Positions 54,110 through 62,911 of a stretch of DNA of 64,000 nt are shown here, one piece after another; within the stretch, counting starts at the first letter, position 1, and each line of letters opens with the position of its first letter. The notes under the pieces were generated by a model. It was not told the DNA's origin. It saw only the letters and a program-made list of their open reading frames with translations, and did no database searches. The position numbers and the translations under genes are program-made. This DNA comes from G963668655 sp963668655 (GTDB lineage: Bacteria > Myxococcota_A > SURF-8), in contig CAXXPQ010000002.1 of NCBI GenBank assembly GCA_963668655.2, positions 248,001 to 312,000 on the forward strand, in the 5' to 3' direction.

Positions 54110-55524
54110 TCCGCCTCCTCCTGCCCCTTCTCGTCGTCCATTCCCAGTTTTTTCAGCCGGTAACGCAAAGACCGGAACGTGATTCCAAGTTTCTTCGCCG
54201 CTTCCGTTTTGACGCCCTCGGTATGCTCCAGGGCCCGCGCGATGAGATCCCGTTCCTTTTCCTCCAGAATGGCGTCCAGGCGGATGCCGCGTTCCCAGTT
54301 CAGGGCGGGCTCGGCGAAACGCGCCCGATCCGTCGCCTGTTCGCCGGTGTAGGGATCCAGCAAAGAAACCGGCAGGCTCTGGGGACGGATCTGCCCCGTC
54401 TCCTCCAACGCGACGGAGCGCTCGATGATGTTAATCAACTCCCGGACGTTTCCCGGGTAGTCGTAGCCCTGGAGAATCATCATGGCGGCCTCGGAAACGT
54501 GCATGACGTTCCGCCCGTGTTCCTTGCCGAATTTGCCGAGGAAATGCTCGATCAGCAGCGGTATGTCCTCCTTGCGGTCCCGAAGCGGAGGAATGCGGAT
54601 GGGAATCACGTTCAGGCGGTAGAAAAGATCCTCCCGGAAACGGTTCTCCGCCACTTCTTCCTTCAGGCTGCGGTTCGTGGCGGAAATGACGCGAACATCC
54701 ACCTCCACTTCCTGGGTGCCGCCCACGGGAAGGACGCGCCGTTCCTGAAGCGCCCGAAGAAGCTTTACCTGCAACTTCATGGGCAACTCCGCGATTTCAT
54801 CCAGGAAAAGCGTCCCTCCCGAGGCCGTCTCGAACAGGCCTTCCTTGTCGCGCACGGCTCCGGTGAAGGATCCCTTGACGTGCCCGAACAGCTCGCTTTC
54901 CATCAGTTCCGCCGGAATGGCGCCGCAATTGATGCTGACGAACGGCCGATCGGCCCGCTTGGAATCGGAATGGATTGCCCGCGCCACCAGTTCCTTTCCC
55001 GTTCCGCTTTCGCCGGTGATGAGGATGGTGGCCTTGCTGTTCGCGATCTGGTGAATCAGGCGGAAAATCTCCCGCATGGGTTTGGACACCCCGATCATGT
55101 TGGACGCCCGGGGAGCCTCTCCGGGCGCGTCCTTCGTTCCCCCGCCGTCCCGGCGTCGTTTCCGGTTTTCCAGCGCCTTCTGGATGGTCCCCTTGATCTC
55201 CTCCAGTTTGAACGGCTTCGTGATGTAGTCGTAGGCACCCGCCTTCATGGCCACGATGGCGTCGGTGGTGGAACTGTAGGCCGTCATGACGATCACTTCC
55301 ACGGGCGGATGCTTGCGTTTGACTTCTTCAAGAAGCTGCATGCCGTCCATCTGGGACATGCGTACGTCGGAAATGATGAGATCGATTTCCTCTCGGTTTC
55401 GAAGATGTTCCATCGCCTCGATGCCGTTGGCGGCCGTCAGGGTTTCGTGCCCCTCCTTGCGAAGGAAGATCGTCAGAAAATCCCGCATGCTTTGTTCGTC
55501 ATCGACAACCAGAATAACCGCCAT
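54106..55524 (-). CDS. pilR: Sigma54-dependent response regulator, PilR-like
   Basis: 472 aa. Receiver domain with phospho-acceptor Asp53 (LIISDVRM) and Lys in ITKPF; AAA+ domain with Walker A GESGTGKE (171-178), the sigma54 contact loop GSFTGA (218-223, Ser in place of the first Ala of GAFTGA), and a Fis-type HTH at the C-terminus (KTEAAKKLGITFRSLRYRLKKL). Partner of the upstream kinase. In other species PilSR controls pilin transcription through sigma54. No pilin gene lies in this window. Confidence 0.93.
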   Translation of the reverse strand: MAVILVVDDEQSMRDFLTIFLRKEGHETLTAANGIEAMEHLRNREEIDLIISDVRMSQMDGMQLLEEVKRKHPPVEVIVMTAYSSTTDAIVAMKAGAYDYITKPFKLEEIKGTIQKALENRKRRRDGGGTKDAPGEAPRASNMIGVSKPMREIFRLIHQIANSKATILITGESGTGKELVARAIHSDSKRADRPFVSINCGAIPAELMESELFGHVKGSFTGAVRDKEGLFETASGGTLFLDEIAELPMKLQVKLLRALQERRVLPVGGTQEVEVDVRVISATNRSLKEEVAENRFREDLFYRLNVIPIRIPPLRDRKEDIPLLIEHFLGKFGKEHGRNVMHVSEAAMMILQGYDYPGNVRELINIIERSVALEETGQIRPQSLPVSLLDPYTGEQATDRARFAEPALNWERGIRLDAILEEKERDLIARALEHTEGVKTEAAKKLGITFRSLRYRLKKLGMDDEKGQEEAE

Positions 55525-55564
55525 ACCTTTTCTCTCCCCTCCTTAAGCCCTCGCAGGCGAGAGG

Positions 55565-57274
55565 CTAAACCGCTTTCCGGGCCGATTCTCCGCCGGATCC
55601 CGCCGGCAATGAAATCCGAAAGGTCGTGTCCTTGCCCGCCACCGAATCCACATGCAGGGCCCCGGCGTGGGCCTGAATGATCTGATGGGCGATGGACATC
55701 CCCAATCCCGTTCCGCCATCCTTGGTGGTATAGAACGGATCGAACATCCGCTCCGCGACTTTCTTGCTCAGACCGGGACCGTTGTCCACAATCTCGATCA
55801 CGACATCTTCCCGTCCGTTCATCGTCTCTCCGGAGGCGAAAACATGAACGGACACCTTTCCGGCCGGGGTGTTGGACGCGGATTCCACCGCGTTTTTAAG
55901 AATATTCCAGAGCATCTGCCGCAACTGGGAGGCATCACCGTACAGAAGAGGCGGCTCGTCATCGATATCCACCGTGATCGCCACGTGATCGAAGGCCGTG
56001 TCCGTGGAAATCAAGCCCACGATATCTCCAAGGATTCCCCGGGGATCCACCGTTTCCGGATGGGGATTTTTCGGCTTGGCGTAGGAGAGGAAATCGACGA
56101 TGAGATTGTTCAGACGATCGGTTTCCCTCAAAATGATTTCGGTCAGCTTGCGACTGTCGTCGTCCTTCGGAAATTCGTTCTGGATCATCTGGATGGATCC
56201 GGAAATCGAGGCCAGGGGGTTGCGGATTTCGTGAGCGATTCCGGCAGCCAGTTTTCCGATGGCGACCAGTTTCTCGTTCTGGAAGGCGATTTCCTCCAGA
56301 CGCCGACGCTCGGTGGTCTCGTTGATGATGATGATGCGTCCCTGCCGGTGTTTTTCGGCGTCCAAAAGGTCGGAAAAGGAAAAGGACGCCCAGCGCGGCT
56401 CTTCCTCTCCCGAATCCAGGGAAATCTCGATCTGGCGTTCCCAGGGCTCGCCGGCGAGTTCCCGCTCCAGGATCCCGGCCAGGCGGGGAAAAACGTCCGT
56501 CAACCGATGGCCGCGAACATCTCCGTAGGGACGCCGGAGGATCCGCTCCGCCGCGACGTTCAGGAACGTGACGACGCCCGTGGCGTCGGTGGTCATGAAT
56601 CCGGAGGAAATTCCCTCCACGATGGAACGGTTCAAGGCCCGTTGCATATCCAGGCTGAGGCGCTGCTTGGTCAGAATCTGTTCCCGGGTTTCCAACTGTT
56701 CGCCGAAATATCCTCCCAGAAGCGAGACCAGGAAAAACATGCTGAGTGTCAGAAACACGTGATACATTTCGGCGGGAACCAGCAATTCCGTAAAAGATGC
56801 CTGAAGTCCGAGCATGCCGTGAAAAATACGATTGGCTTCCAGCCAGAGTACTCCGAAAAACATCAGGGTCGATAAAGCCGCCGTGACGTACGCGCCTCGT
56901 TTTCCCAGAAGCATGGCGCCATGGATGATGGACAAGGTGTAAAGAAACGTGAAAACGCTGTGAAGTCCGCTGGTTATGAAGATCAGGCAGGACCAGAAAA
57001 TCAGATCCGCGAAAATCTGGGCCATGCTCTGGAATCGGTAATTGATCCGATACTTCAAAGCCACGAGATACAGGATGGAAAGAACGTAGACCGCCACGAT
57101 GGCGTAGAGAAGAATGGAATCCACCGGCGCCCAGGATTTCCCCGAACGATAGCTCAACGCCACCGTCGCTCCGAGCAGAAACGTCACCGTAAGGATTCGA
57201 AAACCGACCAGGGCGAGCAACCGTCTGCGTTCGCCGGTCAGTGTTTTCACGGAATTGTTTTCGGTTCCATCCAT
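55565..57274 (-). CDS. pilS: PilS-like sensor histidine kinase
   Basis: 569 aa from the ATG at 57274. The longer frame's TTG at 57352 lies within the predicted promoter, so it is rejected. About six membrane helices within residues 22-190, no large periplasmic loop, as in PilS. Then a PAS domain (about 212-325; GFMTTDATGVVTFLNVAAER), HisKA with His348 in GIAHEIRNPLASISGSIQMI, and HATPase_c (NILKNAVESA; DNGPGLSKKVAERMFDPFYT; GTGLGMSIAHQI). 40 bp before pilR. Confidence 0.92.
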   Translation of the reverse strand: MDGTENNSVKTLTGERRRLLALVGFRILTVTFLLGATVALSYRSGKSWAPVDSILLYAIVAVYVLSILYLVALKYRINYRFQSMAQIFADLIFWSCLIFITSGLHSVFTFLYTLSIIHGAMLLGKRGAYVTAALSTLMFFGVLWLEANRIFHGMLGLQASFTELLVPAEMYHVFLTLSMFFLVSLLGGYFGEQLETREQILTKQRLSLDMQRALNRSIVEGISSGFMTTDATGVVTFLNVAAERILRRPYGDVRGHRLTDVFPRLAGILERELAGEPWERQIEISLDSGEEEPRWASFSFSDLLDAEKHRQGRIIIINETTERRRLEEIAFQNEKLVAIGKLAAGIAHEIRNPLASISGSIQMIQNEFPKDDDSRKLTEIILRETDRLNNLIVDFLSYAKPKNPHPETVDPRGILGDIVGLISTDTAFDHVAITVDIDDEPPLLYGDASQLRQMLWNILKNAVESASNTPAGKVSVHVFASGETMNGREDVVIEIVDNGPGLSKKVAERMFDPFYTTKDGGTGLGMSIAHQIIQAHAGALHVDSVAGKDTTFRISLPAGSGGESARKAV

Positions 57275-57323
57275 GTCCGCCGTTCCCGAAGTGTGAGAAT
57301 ATGGAAACCCCATCGAATTTTGT

Positions 57324-57352
57324 ATGTTATCACAGTCCCGTCCGTTGGCCAA
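57324..57352 (-). promoter_or_regulatory. Promoter of the pilS-pilR-pilD operon
   Basis: On the minus strand TTGGCC (57352-57347), a 17-bp spacer and TAACAT (57329-57324), 50 bp before the pilS ATG. The rest of the 57275-57579 divergent gap shows no gene. Confidence 0.5.
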
Positions 57353-57579
57353 AACAACCCGGTTCGGAGAGCGAAGAAATCAAGAACGATTCGCCGAGTT
57401 TCGGCCTTGCACGGAGTTTCGGAAGAACATCGAAAACCGTTGGAGATTATCGTAGACAGCCCTTCCGTTTTCCGCTAAGGTGAAATCCATCGTGAGGCGC
57501 TGGCGAATCCGATTTGGGATGATTCGGCCTCGGGCCGGGGAAACTCCTCCGGCGAACTGTTTCCACCAATTGCTATGGG

Positions 57580-58710
57580 ATGTCGGGCCACATGGGTCAA
57601 CTGTTTCTTTGGACGCAAAAAATCGGCGACGATCAGCAGGAGGAATTTCTGGCCCGCTTCGGGTTCGACATTCCCGGTGCGCTGGTCGAACTGCATGAAA
57701 ATCTGCCGGAGGAATTCCTTCAGTTCTTCCGGATCCATTCCATCCGCCAGGTCATCGCGGAGGACTCCCGTCCCGCCATGCTGATGCCGGGGCTGATTCC
57801 CTTCGCGGAAGAAGGCGACGGGGATCTGTATTGCATGTATCTGCCGTGGAAATCGGCGGACGGAAACGTGCCCATCGGAATCTGGCTGAATGAAACCAAC
57901 CACTTCCTGCCCATCACCAATCGGATGGACGTATTTCTTCTCTGGTGGCTGATAAAAGAAACCCACGACGCCGTGACCGGAGAGGACTGGACGGAAGTGG
58001 TCAAGATGCTGGAACTTTTCCAGCAATCCTGCGGGCTGGACCACATCGACCTGCTTTCCGATCCGCCGCGATCCGCCCTGGAATGGCATACCATCATGCT
58101 CCAGATGGACCCGCAGGCCCCGTTTTCGCTGACGTACGTGGCGCTGAGCCAATTCGCCCTCCAGGGCTTCGATCTGTCTTTGGAAATGCTGACCGACGCC
58201 GAACGTTCCGTCCCCAATTTCGGGGCGGCCTCTTTGTGGCAGGCCCGGATTCACGCCATGCGGGGCCACGTCCAGAAAGCCCACCAGGCCTATTGGAGGC
58301 ATCTGCGCACGCCGATTTTCGCCAACGGCTACCATTACTGGTGGCACGCCGGGGATCTTCAGGTTCCGGAATCCTCTGAAATCGAGGCCATCCGCTTTTT
58401 CGAGGAAGCCGAGATCCGGCCGCCCCGGGGCATTCTGGAACATCCGAAGTTCCGCTTTTTAAAGGAAAACGATCCCACGGATCATAGAAAAAGGCTGCGC
58501 CTCGTCAAGGAACTGGAACGTATCGGAGATTTCGAAGGCGCTCTGGTGGAGATGGAGAACACGTTTTTCCTGAAAAGCTGGGATGCGGATATCGCCCAGG
58601 AACTGCTGGAATCTCTGCTCTGTGTCTACCCGGAACACAACCGCATCCGGGAAGCGGAACAATGCCGCCGGACGCTCCGGCGACTTCGCGGCGAATCGCC
58701 CGCCGTCTGA
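57580..58710 (+). CDS. SUKH (SMI1/KNR4)-like and TPR-like protein
   Basis: 376 aa; ATG at 57580, with a second in-frame ATG at 57592, neither with a good ribosome binding site. Residues about 25-130 look like a SMI1/KNR4 (SUKH) domain: LPEEFLQFFR, then LIPFAEEGDGDLYCMYLP and VPIGIWLNETNHFLPITN. The rest is helical with TPR-like repeats (LSQFALQGFDLSLEMLTDAE; LWQARIHAMRGHVQKAHQAY; GDFEGALVEMENTFF). No signal peptide. SUKH proteins are often toxin immunity proteins or housekeeping scaffolds; no toxin gene is adjacent, so immunity is not supported. Confidence 0.72.
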   Translation: MSGHMGQLFLWTQKIGDDQQEEFLARFGFDIPGALVELHENLPEEFLQFFRIHSIRQVIAEDSRPAMLMPGLIPFAEEGDGDLYCMYLPWKSADGNVPIGIWLNETNHFLPITNRMDVFLLWWLIKETHDAVTGEDWTEVVKMLELFQQSCGLDHIDLLSDPPRSALEWHTIMLQMDPQAPFSLTYVALSQFALQGFDLSLEMLTDAERSVPNFGAASLWQARIHAMRGHVQKAHQAYWRHLRTPIFANGYHYWWHAGDLQVPESSEIEAIRFFEEAEIRPPRGILEHPKFRFLKENDPTDHRKRLRLVKELERIGDFEGALVEMENTFFLKSWDADIAQELLESLLCVYPEHNRIREAEQCRRTLRRLRGESPAV

Positions 58711-58761
58711 TTTCTCCCCCCGCCGGCGGATTCCATTCCGAAATTGAAAATGGAAGGTTCG

Positions 58762-59199
58762 TCAGGGCGAAGCTTTCTTTCGGGCGCGTTTTTCCTTCGC
58801 CAGAAGGCTTTTCAAGGTATGACCGCTCAACTCCTTGATAAACGCCTCGCGGGCATTACGCCAGATATCGAAAAAGGCGCAATCCGGATTCGGTCGGACA
58901 CCGTCGTTTTTATCGAAAGCGCTTCGGATTTCTCCATGCGCCCCGCCGAGGATGGAAACCATTTCCGACAATTCGATCTCTTCCGGTCGTCGGGAAAGCT
59001 GGAATCCTCCTCCGCTGCCTCTGCGGGAATGAACCATGTTTTCCCGTTTCAGTTTGAGCATCACTTGAAGAAGATATTTCTCCGGTATACCGTTCCTCTT
59101 GGAGATTTCATTCAGGTTCACGGTTTTTTCCGGATCGTAATGCTCACACAGATCCAAAAGAGCCCAATAGGCATACTCGATCTGAGCCGTCAATTTCAT
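58762..59199 (-). CDS. Rrf2 family transcriptional regulator
   Basis: 145 aa. Winged HTH of Rrf2 type: MKLTAQIEYAYWALLDLCEH, NLNEISKRNGIPEKYLLQVM and SRRGSGGGFQLSRRPEEIEL. The wing and dimerisation helix are present. In the region where IscR and NsrR hold a three-Cys cluster it has only one Cys (NPDCAFF), besides Cys18 in the first helix, so it probably does not bind Fe-S in the same way. Divergent from the radical SAM gene, which it may control. Confidence 0.93.
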   Translation of the reverse strand: MKLTAQIEYAYWALLDLCEHYDPEKTVNLNEISKRNGIPEKYLLQVMLKLKRENMVHSRRGSGGGFQLSRRPEEIELSEMVSILGGAHGEIRSAFDKNDGVRPNPDCAFFDIWRNAREAFIKELSGHTLKSLLAKEKRARKKASP

Positions 59200-59258
59200 G
59201 GAAAACCTGCCCTTCCCAAAAGAGGGTGTCCTTTTCCGTCACTTTGTGAATGTTTGGG

Positions 59259-59286
59259 AGTGTAACAAATTATCGCTTGCAGTCAA
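59259..59286 (-). promoter_or_regulatory. Promoter of the Rrf2 gene
   Basis: On the minus strand TTGACT (59286-59281), a 16-bp spacer and TACACT (59264-59259), 60 bp before the ATG. Confidence 0.55.
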
Positions 59287-59294
59287 GTAAAATA

Positions 59295-59323
59295 TTGGAC
59301 GGCATTTCAAACAAAACTATAGT
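59295..59323 (+). promoter_or_regulatory. Promoter of the SPASM radical SAM gene
   Basis: TTGGAC (59295-59300), a 17-bp spacer and TATAGT (59318-59323). It lies back to back with the Rrf2 promoter, nine bases apart, and leaves a leader of about 175 nt with no gene in it. Confidence 0.55.
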
Positions 59324-59504
59324 TATTACAATAGAATAGCCTTCGAATCCGGAAAACCGGAAAGGGGATCTTGCTTTCGGCGCTCATCTTGCTCTAACAA
59401 TTCCGGATTTTTTACCGTCTTGGGGTTTCCGTTCTTGAAGTCTCCAGGAAAATGCGGTAGTGAACAGAGACGGATCCAATTCGGGAAGTAGAAGGAAGGG
59501 CGCC

Positions 59505-60602
59505 ATGTCAGGGAACGAATCGCCGCAAAACGATTACCAGACGCTTCTGGCCGAGATCTCCGCGCGCTACATGGCCGCGAATATCCCCATCCGGGCTCAG
59601 GTCGAGGTCACCAAACGCTGTCACTTGAATTGTCGCCACTGTTACGTGGACCACCTCGAAACGAAACGGGAATTGAAGACATCGGAGATTCTGAGCATTT
59701 TCGATCAGCTGGAGGAACTTGGAACTCTGTTTCTTACGCTGACGGGCGGGGAATTCTTTTTGCGAAAGGATGCATGGACCATCCTGGAGCAGGCCAGGGA
59801 TCGGCAGTTTTTCATCAAATTGTACACCACCGGAACCCTGCTCGGCCCGGAAGATATCCGGCGGCTGGACCGCATGGGCATCGGCGAAGTTCACGTTTCC
59901 GTTTATTCCCACCGCCCGGAGATCCACGACGACATCACGATGAAACCCGGCAGTCACGCCAAGTCGCTGGAAGCCATCCGGGCGATGCGCGCCGTGGGGC
60001 TGGCGGTGGTGGTGAAAACGCCGATCCTCACGTTGAACAAAGACGATATCCTGGAGACGGTGCGAATGGCGAAATCCATGGGTTGCGATTATATGCTGAG
60101 CACGGAAATCGTCCAGGCGGAAAACCAGGCCCGGGATCCCCAGAAATACCTGCTTTCCCAGTCCGAAATGGACACCCTGATTACGGATCCCCGCCTGGCC
60201 CCGATCTTCTACAAAGGCGGCAGTCAGGAAGAGTTCTGCCGCCACGTGGTCGATCACGACAAGAAAGGCGTTGTCTGCGGCATCGGCCAGCAAATGCTGC
60301 TGATCGACGCGGTGGGAGACGTGCATCCCTGCGCGCTGTATCCCGCCATAGCGAACATCCGCGAGCACCGTCTGGCCGATATCTGGCGGGAGAATCCGGA
60401 GATGAACCGTCTGCGCGGCATCCGCTTCGAAACACAGACGGATTGTCCTTCGTGTGAGCTGTTGCCGTATTGCAAACCCTGCCCGGCTTCCGCCCTGTTG
60501 GAGACCGGAGACGACCGGGGCTGTTGCCGCACGGCGCGTTTGCAGGCCGGAGCCCTCCGGAAACTGGAAGAAACCTCCACAACGAAAAACGGCGGGGAGT
60601 GA
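59505..60602 (+). CDS. Radical SAM protein with SPASM-type C-terminal domain
   Basis: 365 aa; ATG at 59505 after AGAAGGAAGGG. Radical SAM motif CHLNCRHC (CX3CX2C) near residue 39, then LTLTGGEFFLRKD. The C-terminal region has the SPASM Cys pattern: CGIGQQMLLIDAVGDVHPC, then CPSCELLPYCKPCPASAL and GCC, enough for two auxiliary clusters. SPASM enzymes mature peptides or make peptide-derived cofactors. No small precursor peptide gene was found nearby, so the substrate is open. Shares a divergent promoter region with the Rrf2 regulator. Confidence 0.9.
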   Translation: MSGNESPQNDYQTLLAEISARYMAANIPIRAQVEVTKRCHLNCRHCYVDHLETKRELKTSEILSIFDQLEELGTLFLTLTGGEFFLRKDAWTILEQARDRQFFIKLYTTGTLLGPEDIRRLDRMGIGEVHVSVYSHRPEIHDDITMKPGSHAKSLEAIRAMRAVGLAVVVKTPILTLNKDDILETVRMAKSMGCDYMLSTEIVQAENQARDPQKYLLSQSEMDTLITDPRLAPIFYKGGSQEEFCRHVVDHDKKGVVCGIGQQMLLIDAVGDVHPCALYPAIANIREHRLADIWRENPEMNRLRGIRFETQTDCPSCELLPYCKPCPASALLETGDDRGCCRTARLQAGALRKLEETSTTKNGGE

Positions 60603-60610
60603 CCCCCGCC
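60584..60610 (-). terminator. Terminator of the protease gene, inside the end of the radical SAM gene
   Basis: On the minus strand GGCGGGG (60610-60604) pairs with CCCCGCC (60597-60591) and is followed by GTTTTTCG. The hairpin begins 28 bp past the protease stop codon and spans the stop codon of the convergent gene. Confidence 0.8.
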
Positions 60611-60637
60611 GACGAAAAACGCTGAGTTCCAGCCCGA

Positions 60638-62911
60638 TCAGGCGCGTCCGCGTCCGAAACGTCGCAGCATCGGCACTCCCAGAAGCAACCAAATCAACCA
60701 ATGAGCCGAGGGCGACTGGTTGCAGCCTCCGCTGGTGGATAGGCCGTCCAGGCCGCCCAGACCGCCGCCGTCATCGCCATCCGGCTGAACGTCCGGCTCG
60801 TCGCCGTCCGGCGGCTGGGATTCGTCGCCGTCCTCCGCCTCTCCGGTGCAGCCGCAGTATTCCGCGCCGGTCGCCATGGACTGGGTGCATCCGATGGATT
60901 GCTTGCCCTGGTCCGCGCAGACCGTATCGCAGTCCGCCGCCGTCCACTGGAGATTCTCGCATTGGCAGATGCTTTGGCTGCCCGGAATGCAGAAATCCGC
61001 CTCCAGCGGGCTGCACGAACCGTTGCATTCCGTCACCGTCGGACCGCCGTCGCACAGACAGGCATCCGTACCGGTCTCCAGATCCACGCCGCAGACGGCC
61101 ACGGAAGATCCCGCGCAGAGGATCGAACAGCCGATGCTTTCGCGCATGTTCGTATTTTCGTTGCAGATACAGAGTTTGCCGTCGTCCATGCAGAATTCCG
61201 GAGCCACCACCGGGTCGCACGGACCCTGGCAGGGACCGGTCAGGACGCACTGCGAGTCCACGCAGGTGGATCCGGGATCGCACAAGCCGCACACGTCGCC
61301 GCAGCCGTCAGGCCCGCACTGCTTTCCGGAACATTGCGGATCGCAGACGCAAATCCCGTCCTCGCATTCCTCGTTTCCGTCGCAGGTTCCGCAACTGCCT
61401 CCGCAGCCGTCCGAGCCGCAATCCTTCCCGGTGCAGTCGACCGTGCAGGAGGTGCATTCGTTGGAAACGCAGGTCAGTCCGCCGCTGCAGGAACCGCAGT
61501 TGCAGCTTCCCACCATGCCGCATTCCACGTTCCGGCACGTATCCGCGCAATCCGTGGAGTGATAGCCGATACAGCCGGTTCCCTCCGGACAGGTTTCCAC
61601 CGGTTCGCAGGAACGATAGCAGCCGAGATCCCCGCCTTGCGTCAATTGCAGGCAGAAGCCGGGTTGACCGTCCAGCGTCTGACAGGGGGTGCCGTTTTCG
61701 CTGCATGCCTGGGGACTGGATTCGAAACAGACCGGCAGGTAACCGCCGCCTTCGAGTCCCAATGGAATGCAGTACGAGAAGAAATCGTTTGGCGAGCAGG
61801 CGGCGGGACCGCAGATCTCGCCGCATTCGCTGGAACTCTGATCGTACTTCACGCAGGTCTCGTCATCCGAGCATTCCGTGGAGGATTCGCATTCCCGCCC
61901 GTTGGGCATCAACGTCACGCAGGCGCCGCCCGTTCCGGGCTCCATTTCCCGGCAACTGTTTTCCACGCACTCGAAACCGCGCGAACATCCCCCGCAAGTG
62001 CAATCGCCCACCTGGCCGCACTGGACGTTCTGGCAGGGAGCGTAGCATTCCGGATTCTCGTACTGGTCGATCAGGGCTTGAATCCAGTATTCGTTGGTTT
62101 CCACGGAGCAATAATGGGCGGTGTAGACCCATCCCTGGGCGGACGTGGACGCTACGCCGGCCACCTGAACGCCGCTGCCGAAATCGTACAGAAGCGGACC
62201 GCCCGAATCGCCGGGCGCCACGCCCGTGGCGCCACCGCCGTCCACCGTTATGGCGCTGGCGGCCACCCAGGTGACGGGCATGGTGGTCCAGTAACGGATA
62301 TCGTTGTTCTCGGTCAGGTGGGTCATGCCGTATCCCGTGGACTGAGCGTATTGTCCGTTGACGGCGCCCACGCCGCCCCGCTTGATCGGCAGGGGGGTCG
62401 CGCCGAAATACGGCGTCTCCAGGATGACCACAGCGGTATCGTTTCTTTCCGTACCGTTCCAGGAGGTGTTGTAATGGACGTTGGAGGCGTCGAGGCGGGC
62501 CACCGGATTTCCGCTGTCGGCCCCGATGCGAATCTCCACGTCATCCGGTCCCAGAATGCCCACCTCTTCCTGCTTGATGCAGTGAGCGGCGGTCAACACG
62601 ACCCGGGGGCTAATCAACGTTCCCGAGCAAAATCCCTGCTGCCAGGATTTGTAATACAACGCCACCACGGAGGCCTGCTGAGCCTGGGTCAGGTTGGGAT
62701 ATAAAGTCGGCGAGGTCTGGCCGTAGTAGATGGGATGAGGATCGGAAAGCGTCACGTCCGGCCTGGAAATCGGACTTAGCGGAAGATCCGGGGTCGCCGC
62801 CTGCGGGCCATCGCAACCCAACATTCCCGCCCCAAGCAGGAAAAGCAATACGAATGAAACAGACAGGGATCTCGGAATTTTCAAACGGCATTCAATCGGA
62901 TGGTGCGGCAT
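60638..62911 (-). CDS. Secreted trypsin-like serine protease with Cys-rich tail and C-terminal anchor
   Basis: 757 aa from the ATG at 62911 (GGAAGAAGAG upstream). An in-frame ATG at 62956 has GGGGG five bases upstream and is a real alternative. Signal peptide ending GAGMLGC (lipobox). Residues about 50-300 are a chymotrypsin-fold protease with the complete triad: LTAAHC (His), RNDTAVVIL (Asp) and PGDSGGPLL (Ser). A Cys-rich region of about 400 residues follows (CGQVGDCTCGGCSRG; CGSDGCGGSCGTCDG; CGPDGCGDVCGLCD), with EGF/stalk character. The end is a DGD linker, TSGGCNQSPS, a hydrophobic helix and RRFGRGRA, a MYXO-CTERM-like sorting tail. Probably cell-surface. It has both a lipobox and a C-terminal tail. 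Confidence 0.9.
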   Translation of the reverse strand: MPHHPIECRLKIPRSLSVSFVLLFLLGAGMLGCDGPQAATPDLPLSPISRPDVTLSDPHPIYYGQTSPTLYPNLTQAQQASVVALYYKSWQQGFCSGTLISPRVVLTAAHCIKQEEVGILGPDDVEIRIGADSGNPVARLDASNVHYNTSWNGTERNDTAVVILETPYFGATPLPIKRGGVGAVNGQYAQSTGYGMTHLTENNDIRYWTTMPVTWVAASAITVDGGGATGVAPGDSGGPLLYDFGSGVQVAGVASTSAQGWVYTAHYCSVETNEYWIQALIDQYENPECYAPCQNVQCGQVGDCTCGGCSRGFECVENSCREMEPGTGGACVTLMPNGRECESSTECSDDETCVKYDQSSSECGEICGPAACSPNDFFSYCIPLGLEGGGYLPVCFESSPQACSENGTPCQTLDGQPGFCLQLTQGGDLGCYRSCEPVETCPEGTGCIGYHSTDCADTCRNVECGMVGSCNCGSCSGGLTCVSNECTSCTVDCTGKDCGSDGCGGSCGTCDGNEECEDGICVCDPQCSGKQCGPDGCGDVCGLCDPGSTCVDSQCVLTGPCQGPCDPVVAPEFCMDDGKLCICNENTNMRESIGCSILCAGSSVAVCGVDLETGTDACLCDGGPTVTECNGSCSPLEADFCIPGSQSICQCENLQWTAADCDTVCADQGKQSIGCTQSMATGAEYCGCTGEAEDGDESQPPDGDEPDVQPDGDDGGGLGGLDGLSTSGGCNQSPSAHWLIWLLLGVPMLRRFGRGRA

